Shown: one piece after another, positions 41,501 to 53,200 of the stretch
How positions within the stretch are numbered: position 1 is the stretch's first letter
Layout: every line of letters begins with the position of its first letter
Source of the DNA: Halichondria panicea
Taxonomy: Eukaryota; Porifera; Demospongiae; Suberitida; Halichondriidae
NCBI RefSeq assembly: GCF_963675165.1
Contig: NC_087384.1
Location: 6,399,682-6,463,681 of the forward strand
DNA length: 64,000 nucleotides
Reading direction: 5' to 3'
Translations under genes and position numbers: made by a program
The notes under the pieces: generated by a model
What the model was told of the DNA's origin: nothing
Database searches by the model: none
What the model saw: only the letters and a program-made list of their open reading frames with translations

Positions 41501-44500
41501 TCAAAGAATGAATGTCGATTACAATTGACTCTACTAAATTTGCTCGCACAATAAATTCTTTTATTTTTATGTATTATATTCATGTACTCCTGATTACAAT
41601 TTATAGCCTGGCAACTGTACATCACCATTTCTAATGTATACATGTACATGTACTCTGACCTCTACTCATACAGTACGACAGTGACGTGGATAGCGAGTAT
41701 GGGACCACACCCACCTCTAAACGCACCAAGAAGCCCCGTCGTCGCAAGAAAAAGAAGACGACCATCTACGATGTATACGAGCCGAGTGAACTGGAGAGAG
41801 GTCACTTCCTGGAGAGGGACACGGAGATACGGGTCACAGATATCCCAGAAAGGTCTATATGGTAGTGGGTGTGGTCTATATTGTAGTGGGATGGGTTTAG
41901 ATGAGAGTGGAATCAAAGACCTGAGCTCATTTTTTTTCTGTCAGTTGAAATGTCATATTAATGTACCTGTGTGATCGAGCATGTATTTGTGTCCAGGTTC
42001 CAGACGCGTAACATCCCGGTACAGAAACCAGAGGACCCGGGAGAGCTGGAGGATGAGGCAAGATGGGTCTACGACCAAGCCTTCCTCAACCAACCCATCT
42101 CCAAGCAGGTGACCAGTCGATTCATACATTGTGTAGTACGTACTACCATAATCGTTCTAATTAAAGAATCAGTAAAAAATAATTATTTTTCTAGAAACAA
42201 TGTACGAAAAAAATTGATTTTATATAATTATGGTAGTATATGGGCGTTATAAAAGAGGGCGTCCTAACCGAGGCTGGTTCTATAATTAGAACGCTTACGG
42301 TACTGTACAATGTTAAGTGCTAATGTCTTCACCAAAATTAGCAAATTAATATCTTATATTTATATACTAGTACTTGTATAACATCACCATCCTTGTCTGA
42401 TTGCAAATTGTAGAAATGTGTGCTTACTGTATTTTGCTCACTCGCCATTTATTAATTAACTGAACATTAATTTCCATATTTTTGCAGCCCTACCATCAAG
42501 TGGAGAAGGTCCGAGCTAGTGGGGGTCGAGGTTCCTATGGCAACAAGATGCAAGGGTCGATGGTGCCGAAGATCAAAGAAGCTCTCAATCTGATAAGAAA
42601 CCATTTCTTTGAGATCCCGTACATAGCTAATTATCGACGTGAGTATGTTGAACCTGAGCTGGACATTCATGACCTCTGGAGGATATTTCACTGGGATGAG
42701 AAGGCGAGTGGGCGGGGGAAACCCCTACTAATTAGTGGGCCAAGAAGGTGGGTAGGGGAGGTCCCTACTAATTAGAGAAACATTAGTAGAATGGTTTTGC
42801 TTGTACATGTAGCGTTAAATTTGAACGGCCATGAATTTAGTTCTGTTGGTCCAATAACGTTTATTTTATGATTTTCTGAATGCTTAGAGAGAGACCTTTC
42901 AAATGATCACACACACACACACACACACACCCACACCCACACACACACACACACACCACACGGCCACAGTGGATGCAGCTGAACAGTCGCAAGGCGAGCA
43001 TGAGACGATTGTTTAAGAGAATGAGAGACTATCAGTTTGAGAAGATGAGGGAACAACCGGACAAGGCTTTGACCGAGGACACGCGTCCAATCACAGAGGA
43101 GGATTTCACCAGGTGACCCACTCACTCAACCACATTGTTCAGTACATGCCCTTCCAATAACTACAATCCTCTTCACCTCACTTGAAAAGCAAATAGAACC
43201 ACTACAGTGTACATGTGTATATACATGTACACAGTAGGGTCACACCATGTACACATTCTACACACTTGAAGTAGCATTTCTGCTTTTTCGTTTTTAAAAA
43301 TTTAATTTCAAGTGAAGTTGAAAGGGTTGCAATCAATTCAAATTACTGTATATACGCACAATTTGGTTTCTGTAGCGACCTATCACTGTAGGTACTATCA
43401 AGAGTAGATAAGATAATATAATACTCTTATCTAACTCTTATCTACTCTTGATACTATTTATAGCTAGAAAAATTTGATAAAATTATCAACTTTTTATAAT
43501 AAATATATATAATTTTATCCCCCCCTCAATCACCAGACTGGACTGTGTGATGACACTGGAGGAGCTCACAGACGTACACGCCCACTTTACCCTGTACCAC
43601 GGCCGGGACCTCATCTCAATGCAAAACAGCCAAGTCAGCAAATCCTCCGTCCAATCAGATGAGCCGTCTACTGCTGCTGCTGACAAGGCAAAAAAAGGCG
43701 TCCGACAAGCACACAAGAGCGACTTCTACGCAAAGTGTCAGGAAAATAGTCTCTCGTCTCTAGCTGCTAAATATGGGCTAACTTCCGAACAGTTTGGGGA
43801 GAATCTGAGGGATAATTATCAGCGCCACGAGACAGAGCAGCACACCGTGGAGCCAGAGGAGGCTGCCGAGGACTATGTGGAGCCCATCGGGTGTGTAATG
43901 TGTGTGGGGTGTGGGGGTGTAGGGGGCATCGTGTGAGCGTGTGTGTGTGGGTGCGGTTGCTTAATTCAATGCTTATACAATGTATATTTAGATGCAGTAG
44001 TACATGAACATGTAAAAGAGTGGTGCTAGCTATACACATGTAGTACAGTAGAGCCAAACAGAAGAAAGGAAATGTCTTGCACAGTTAGTTGCTCTGTCTA
44101 GTACTTCTGGCACTTTTTGCTTGCAAAACCAATAAGTCCAAATCTGCCTCGGCGGCATTTTTTTTTCTCCTGTTTCTCGTTATCCTTTTCCTCGTTTTGT
44201 GTTACTATCAGTGAACCACTGTTCAGTGTCACTCCAGCAGGCTCACGTATACGTAGGTCTGGTGTAGCTGGTGTGTGTGCACTTAAGCCTGATGTAGCTG
44301 GTTCGTGTGCACTTAAGCCTGGTGTAGCTGGTCCGTGTCCACTTAAGCCTGGTGTAGCTGGTTCGTGTGCACTTAAGCCTGGTGTAGCTGGTTCGTGTGC
44401 ACTTAAGCCTGGTGTAGCTGGTTCGTGTGCACTTAAGCCTGGTGTAGCTGGTTTATGTCCACTTAAGCCTGGTGTAGCTGGTTCGTGTGCACTTAAGCCT

Positions 44501-46250
44501 GGTGTAGCTGGTTCGTGTGCACTTAAGCCTGGTGTACATGTAGCTGGTGTGTGTATGTTGTTCTTCTCCTGTTTCTCGTTATCCTTTTCCTCGTTTTGTG
44601 TTACTATCAGTGAACCACTGTTCAGTGTCACTCCAGTAGGCTCACGTATACGTAGGTCTGGTGTAGCTGGTGTGTGTACGTTGAAAGGGATAAGTGTCCA
44701 CCAACCACTGTTGAAATCTTGTATAGAAGATTGTCTAACTCTGACATTCTGCTGTTCACTTTGATTGTGAATGTCCTTATCATCGAAGCTGTTGAGACGA
44801 GCTGAGCTCAGCCTGGTAGAGGTTAAGATGAGTAGTATCAAACAAGGGTTCATCATGTTCTACACATGTAGTCAACTCAACTTTTAGCTAGAGCATACAT
44901 ATATTTTTGTCTTACTAGATCACATGACTAAAGCATAGATAGTAGAGCGGAGGGATTGGAAACATATCAGGTGACCAATGTATTGCCCTAGAGAATTCTG
45001 ACACCATGTGTGTTGCATTCCGCAAGTGTTGATTGCGATTGATTGCGAGCCAGCTGCAAAGACAGAGGAGAAGAAACTGAAGAAAACTGCAGTAAGCACT
45101 GGCAGAGCTAGTATGTATGTACAGTGATAATTATCAGCGCCAGAGCAGCACACCGTGGAGCCAGAGGAGGCCGCCGAGGACTATGTGGAGCCCATCGGGT
45201 GTGTAGTGTGTGTGGGAGGGTGTGTGTGTGGGGGGACTGTAGAGGTTGGCCTTTTATTAGGCACACGGTGGTTTATGGGGCATGATGTCATCCCTGATCA
45301 TAATATGGCATGCATGTACAGTAATAGCATAGCGATAACAATTATTATGCAATTAACACATATCACATGTTCACATCATGAGGCTATTTCTATTGAGTTT
45401 TTCAGCGATTCTAATTGGCTAGCTACCTTTCAATTGTTTAAAACTCCCAACGAGCATTAACCCCGATCTGCTGGTCCCTCATTTCTCCATGACGACCGTG
45501 AGCAGAAACTCCCACTCCAATCTTAGCCCTCCCATTGTCACCCTCATAGATTGTCTTTCCAGCATTCATATTCCATTCTCCATTTTCCCCGTTCACTTTG
45601 CCTTCAACCCATCCTCCTCCGTTAGTTTTTGCAGCAGCTATCACGTCGCCTTTAGTGTTTACATCCACAACAGCCTCATTGCTCACAGCCAGGTGAGCTA
45701 TGCAGATGATCAGCATGCAGATTAACAGATACTTCATGGTTGGTCTAGTCTCACTGGTCACTTGCGTTTCGCCTTCTTGTACTTTATATGTCTTCTCTGT
45801 TGTCCACTTGACCTTGGATATGGAACTGGAGCTAGCTTTTCCTCTTATACTACAAGAAATGGGCTGCCCCTCTGGTGAAATGCAATCTGTAAATCTTATA
45901 AACTGTTAATGTTACTGCAAATTTCCCTAGGGTATGTACCTCTGACCTGTACTTTCTGATGTAATCCCTCTTCCTAGCTCGTGACTGTGTGGGTATATTG
46001 GTTCTGATTTCACAATTTTCCCAGGGGTCTGTCGCTTTGAATATCTTTGAATAACATTCAGGGGTCTGTGCTTCAAATATCTTTGAATAACATTCCACTT
46101 CATTATGTATACCCAAGTTCAGAGTTTGTGGGCTTGAACTAATCATTAAATCATTTGCGTTGAACCATCATGACATCCATCGTAAATTATGTGTTGACAA
46201 AAATTAATAAGGTTCATGTATATAATTATACAGGTACATGTACATCACAC

Positions 46251-46318
<68 letters not shown>

Positions 46319-46958
46319 AGCCCATCCGGTGATGTATGTGACTGTGTGCTTAATTCAATAATACTGCATTTGATGTTTGCAAAATCAAATGTATGATGAG
46401 TTAGTCTATATTAACTTGTAGTTTTCTGCTCTAGTACTCATTGCTGGCTGCATCGTAGTTAATATCCAAACCGGAGGCTTTTTTGTTTCTTGCTTCTTGT
46501 TACTATCTGTGAACCACTGTCCAATGTCACTCCATCTGTACTTGGGTCTGGTGTAGCTGGTCCGTGTCCACTTAAGCCTGGTGTAGCTGGTTCATGTACA
46601 TGTATGTTGTGTGGAGTAAGTAGCCCCCAGCCACTGTTGATATCGTCTATAGGACAATGTCTAACTCTGAAACTACTCTGCTGTTCACTTTCGTTCTCTT
46701 TCTGGTGAATGTCCTTATCATCGAAGCTGTTGAGACGAGCTGAGCTCAGCCTGGTAGAGGTTAATATGAGTAGTAGTGCCAAACAGAGGTTCATCATGTC
46801 AGATACATGCAGTCTTGAAACTCAATAACATTAGATATTAATATTAATATTGTTATGTCATAATTATTACCTTATTAGGTTGGCATGCGTCGAATACTAG
46901 CTGTGTTATCTATATAACAACATTCTCCACACACCCACACCCCAGATGATATATAGAG

Positions 46959-46999
<41 letters not shown>

Positions 47000-49900
47000 T
47001 CTTCTCGACAGTACGGGCAGTGCTCCAGGGGGCGTGTCACATGGTGGCCATGCAGATAGCATGTGAGCCGATGGTGAGACAAGCCCTCAGGCAAGTCTAC
47101 CAGACCAGGGCAGTACTCAACATCAAACCTACCAAGAGTGGGAAGAAAGTAAGTCCGTAGTTTTGCTTCTATATCTCACCTTTGCAAGTCTATTACTTAC
47201 TGAATGCTGCTTTATATGAAAGCCCATATTCAATAGAATGGGAATAGCCATCAATGCTGTCATACTATTATAAAAACGGTACTTAATGATGTTAGTAGGC
47301 TGAGCAGGTACTTATAAAATATTGTAATACTGCAATGAGAACTTTAGGCATGTACTGTACATGTATGTGCAAATGTATACACATAGTTGCGTAGCACTCA
47401 TGCAGTCCTTCCTTGGTACATTGAAGTGGTAAAAATCAACTGGTTAATAAATTATGGCTGCATGTTTGTTCAAATACGTTAGCGAGTCTGTGTGCAGTGT
47501 ATATAGAACCTGTTGTGTGTTTTGCTGATGATGATCATTGCCCCCTCCCCTCAGATGATAGATGATAATCACCCTTGTTACCTATTGAAGTACCTCCGCA
47601 ACAAGCCGGTGCGTGAGCTCAAGGGGGAGGAGTTTCTCAAGCTGTGTCAGGCTGAGAATGATCGACTCCTGGAAATCAAGATCACCATCGATCTCGATAT
47701 GGGCTCTGACAAGAGGTGTGTGTGGGTGTGAGGGTGTGTGTGTGTGGTGTGTGTGCATGTAGCCTAGTTATTTGCCCAAAGCTTCAGAATTATGGTACTA
47801 CAGACAGTAGTAAATACTGGCACTGGGGTTCACAGTTGAGTAAGTGTGGGTCAAAGAAAACTGTCTGCTTTCCAAGTATAGTCATTACTTGTGAATTCTT
47901 GCCACAAATCAGAGATAGTAGCCCTTGTAGTAAAATAGTGATCTGGGCTGTATCTGAGCTCACCTTAATAAAGAAATTCATGGCCAGAAGAAATAATGCA
48001 GAAAGTCTGTACCCTCTCTGAACAATCCTCAACTGTCTGTTATGTACACATTTTATTTACCCTTGTACTAAAGTACCATCCCTGTCAGTTTGATTACAAT
48101 CCTACGGATCTCTGTGTGTTGTGCATTTATTGGAAATACAAAAAAATGGTTACTAGGCTGTTACTACTGTCTCTCCTCTACACTGCAGGGCAACTGCCTC
48201 CCACCAGACCTACTTTGAAGAGATTCGGCAGCTGTTCTTCAGGGACGAGTACAGTCTACTGGCTGAGAAATGGAACGCCCAGAGGGCACAAGCCGTGGCC
48301 CACGCTCTGCTCAAGGTCCTCTACCCCCTCATGGAGAAAGAGCTCAGAGCAAAGCTACTCACAGAGGCAAAGGAACATGTCTTACAGGTAAGAGTTTGTG
48401 TCTAGTCTCTGGGCACTGCTTGTTAGTGGGGTTATGATCTTTCATTAGCACTGGTAAACTTTTGTTAAAATGCTATATAGGATGTGTGGCCGAAAATGAA
48501 CATTGATTACATACAGTGCACCATTTGAAAGGTATTTTTCTAAAAAATAACTGTAAAACCTGTAGATAAGATCTCGTATATCCCCTCCCCCTCCGTCCCT
48601 CCAGAGCTGTGTACACAAGCTTCGTGTTTGGCTGGATAAGTCCCCCCTGAGGGTTAAGCAAGAGGAGAGCAGCCACCCTCTAGACGAGGGACCCTTCCCA
48701 CGAGTCATCGCCTGCGCTTACTCAACTGATAAGACGGTGCCGGCTTTCTGCTGCTTCATGGACAGCAATGGAGAGGTACGTGCATGTACATGTACGTTAA
48801 TCCAATGGAGAGGTATGTGTGTACATGTACGTTAATCCAATGAAGAGGTATGTGTGTACATGTACGTTAATCCAATGGAGAGGTACGTGCATGTACATGT
48901 ACGTTAATCCAATGAAGAGGTACGTGCATGTACATGTACGTTAATCTCACGGAGATAATAATATTATGGTTCATGGTTGTCAATTAAATTAACGCAAATT
49001 TCTTTTACAGCACAATAAGTTTTTTGGTGTTACTTTCATTTTTGTGTATACATGTATGTATCTAATAACCAACTGTTCGACAAACCTAAAGCGTACTTTA
49101 AAATTGTTGGGCCATTTTCTTTCAATATTCTGTTAAATAGATCCATTTGCCGTGCCTCTCCAGGTCAACGACTTCCTTCGATTGGGCAATCTTCTCAAGC
49201 GTAAAATGAGCCCTTACGAGAAAGAGAGAGAAGATAAAGCTAAAGACTTGCGGTCATTCAAACAGTTCCTCATCCGCAAGAGGCCGGACTCGATCGTGGT
49301 GGCAGCCGAGTCAAGGGAGTGTCTCAATATACAGCAAGACTTCAAGGATTGCGTGGAGGAGGCGGACAGGGAAGACGATGTGGGTATGGTCCCAGTGGAG
49401 CTGCTGGACCCTTGTCTGGCCAAGATATACTCAAAGACACAGCGTGCTCACGTGAGTATAATAGTTTTTTAACTCATGTAGAGTGGCTGTAGTGTGCTGT
49501 GATCGTAAAACGTATTCACAACTTTACTTCCCGTGTGCAGTACATTAATGATAATACAACCTTTTCAGCTCACTTGAAATGCAAACCTACTGTGTACACA
49601 TGTACTGTACACTGTTTAGTCTAGCGCATTTCTACTTTTTGGTTATCAAATTTCCAAGTAAAGTGAAAGTTTGTACTACTGTACACAAGTTCATGTACCC
49701 CCCCCCCCCTCCCAGGAGTCATACCCCGACTATCCTGAGCTGTTGAGAGTGGCTGTATCCCTCGGACGCAGTGCCCAAGAGCCTCTACAAGAGTTCACCG
49801 CTCTCTTTGCTTCCCCCGACAACGAGTACCTCTCCCTACACTTGCATCCTCTACAGAGCTGTCTGCCTCGCGATAGACTCAAGAGCTCACTGGAGATTGA

Positions 49901-50254
49901 GATTGTCAACAGAGTGAATGATGTGGGGGTCGATGTGAACTTTGCCATGGAGCACCCCCACACTGCGTCCATGCTGCAGTACGTGTGTGGACTCGGACCA
50001 AGGAAAGCTCCTGCTCTTATCAAGGTAGATCTATGGTCAAAATTTCTATGGTCAAAATTAAGTAGCCGTAAAGCAGCCGAATGTGTATTGTGTGCTGTAG
50101 TATTGATTTTCAGTGTCATAATTAATTTGTATGTGTGTGTGATGATGAACTGATGTTGTGTGAGCTCTCCTGTGGCCAGCGCCAGTGATGGCTGAACCTA
50201 CTGGTTGACAGGTGGAGTCAATATGATCCACACTAGCTGTACAACAGCTGTCTG

Positions 50255-50298
<44 letters not shown>

Positions 50299-53200
50299 AC
50301 TGATGTTTGTTGATGTTATAAGACATGTACACTCGAAATTGCTCATGTTTTGCTGCAGAGCTTCTTGGAGAATGCTAGGAAAGAGAACATTGATGCCAGT
50401 GCCATTCAGAATCGCTCACAACTGGTCATGCTGTGTTCCATCGGCCCACAAATGTTCATCAACTGTGCAGCATTCATCAAAATAGACACAGCTGCTTTCC
50501 ACAATGTGTAAGTATAGGAACTAGTGTGTATGCTCTCATGTGGTAGCGTGGCCGAGCGGTCTAAGGCGCTGGTTTAAGGCACCAGTCATTTCGATGGCGT
50601 GGGTTCGAATCCCACCGCTGCCAGTTTTTTTTTTTGCTAAAATGTTATATAGATAGATAGAGCTGCACATTCTCCTTTTTTTTTTATTGCTGTGTCACTT
50701 CCCTTTTCCCCCAGTGACAACACTTACATAGAGGTACTAGACAGTACTCGCATCCATCCAGAGACGTATGAGTGGGCACGCAAGATGGCTGTCGATGCAC
50801 TGGAATATGATGAGGTGAATTATGTTTGCTTTTTCACACTGTAGTTACTATAGTAGACATGCAGCCTTATTGTTTCAAGTAAAGCAGCAACATGATTGTT
50901 GGTATAATTATAGTCCATATTGTGGTTTTTTGTATAATTATCGATTTAGAATATGAGTTTTTGAACAGCTTATTACTGCACTCTTTAATCTCACTGATAA
51001 TCTACCCCGCCCCCTCCCCCCCAGACTGGCGATGACACGAACCCCAGCAGTGCGGTGGAGGACATTCTCCTCACCCCAGAGAAGCTGGGAGATCTTGATC
51101 TGGACGCCTTTGCCGAGGAGCTGGAGAGACAGGACTATGGCAACAAGAAGACCACCCTCTACGAGATCAGGAAGGAGCTGTACAGTCCCTTCAATGAGAG
51201 AAGAGAACCGTTCATTTCAATGAGTCAGGTATGTGTCTGATCTTGTTGGACTAAAACTCACTTTAAGATTAGAGAACATACCAGCTTTACTGTTGACTAT
51301 TATATTACACTCGCCTATAATCACTGTTCCACATTATATGTATGTGTAGTATAATTATGATTATTTGTACATGTATAGACCTACCACCCACACATACACA
51401 CCCCACACCCCACACACACACACACACACACACAGGAAGATAAGTTCGCCCTACTCACGGGGGAAACCCCGGACAGCCTCTACGAGGGAAAACTAGTCAC
51501 ATGTACTGTCGTGAGCATTGCTCGTCGTAAGCCACTCAAAGAAGTTCTGGAGAGAGCCAGTCCTATCCAAGACAAGCACTCACGTCTATGGCAGTGTCCT
51601 ATTTGTATGGCCCCCAATTTCCATGACGTTGGTTTAGTGTGGCAGCATTTTGACGATGGTAGTTGTCCCGGACAGAGTTTTGCCGCTCGTACGAGATTGG
51701 AAAACGGGTTGAGTGGGTTTCTCCTGGCTAAGAATATCAGCGACAAGAACGTGAGCTCCCCAGAGGAGAGAGTACATGTGAGTGCAATATAGCGTACATT
51801 GTGAATACTATCTAATTATAAGGAATATTGCATTTTTCTTGGTTATACCAAATTGAGCAAGAATGATCGAAGATGTTCATTCTCTGAGAGCTATTAAAGC
51901 CACTCCCACTTTCTCCCCCTTCTCATTGTAATCATTGTGTGCCTCCCATCTGTTGAGGTATTTTGAAATCTACTAGACTATGCATGACTGAGTTGTCTTG
52001 TTGCTACAGATTGGCATGACGATTCATTGTCGTATCTTGAGGGTCAACCTGGACAAGTTCTCAGTTGACCTCACCTGTCGTAGTTCCGACCTAGTGGACA
52101 AAGAAGGCAAATTCAGGTAAGCATTCGTAAAACTGTACATGTGATTAGATATCACTTTATGGTTCCCTAGGCTATACGTGTACATGACTAATAATTTATG
52201 TTGTAGTTAGATCAGTAATTTATTTCGGGTCCATTTTCTGAATAAGAAAAAGCGTGAATGTTTTTTCATAATCAGGCCTGTTTTCGTAACTAAGTTTGAG
52301 AAGCTGCAAATGTCCAATAAAAAATTTTGATAGCTCTTTGTCAATAACATCGTCTATGTCTTCTTTTGTCTCTAGATAAATCAGCATGCATTGTACTAGC
52401 CACGCCCACTTCCCATAGGGCTATTATATTTGACTTGATTACTCCCCTCCCCCCAGCCCTCCCAAGGACGTGTACTATGACCACCAGCAGGCCGAGGCGG
52501 ACAGACTGAAAGAGGACTCGGCTAAATCACGCCCCTCAACAAGTGAGACACTGTAGCTGCTGTATACATTGTGTTCGTATTTACCTTATAACAGTAAACA
52601 GCATTATTACACAACTCTGTATTATCTGTTAGTTATACACTCAGTTATTAGTTCTGCTTAGTTCTGGAACTCTAGTGTTTTAACCCCTCCCCCACCACAC
52701 TCCTGACATGTTTAACCCCTCCCCCACCACACTCCTGACATGTTTAACCCCTCCCCCACCACACTCCTGATATGTTTTAACCCCTCCCTCACCCACCCCC
52801 CACAGGGATGGTGAAGCGTGTGATTGTCCACCCTGCCTTTAAAAACTGCTCATTTGACGAAGCCGACAAATTCCTAGTCAAGCAAGAACAAGGAGAGGCC
52901 ATATTCAGACCGAGTAGCAAAGTAAGCTGAGCTACATCGCTGTGCAAGGATATGCCCACACACTAGTCGGTGGTGACCAGAGGAGGTCTGGACATGCGTG
53001 CACGAATCACTACAAGTTCAGTGCATTGATGTCATTGCGGTCACGTGATAACATCCAGGCCCAAAATGCACTGGCACTTGTAATGATTCGTGCACGCATG
53101 TCGAACTTCCTCTGGTCGGTGATTAACCATCTCTAGACAAAAGTACCACCTAGTTTTACCTATAAGGCTATAACAAAAGTCACCACTTCAAACATTCTAG

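Noticed and set aside
44270..44543. Regular 30-bp units considered as a CRISPR array
   Set aside because: There are no spacers: units are contiguous, in coding frame, and the genome is animal.
44117..44764. Plus-strand frame with [10 protein letters not shown] repeats
   Set aside because: It is the complement of the 30-bp coding repeat. The minus-strand frame has a signal peptide and a paralog; this one has neither.
46430..46480. Frameshifted extension of the short secreted paralog
   Set aside because: An alternative frame stays open past the stop, but it does not recreate the basic Cys-bracketed tail of the long copy, so I did not join it.
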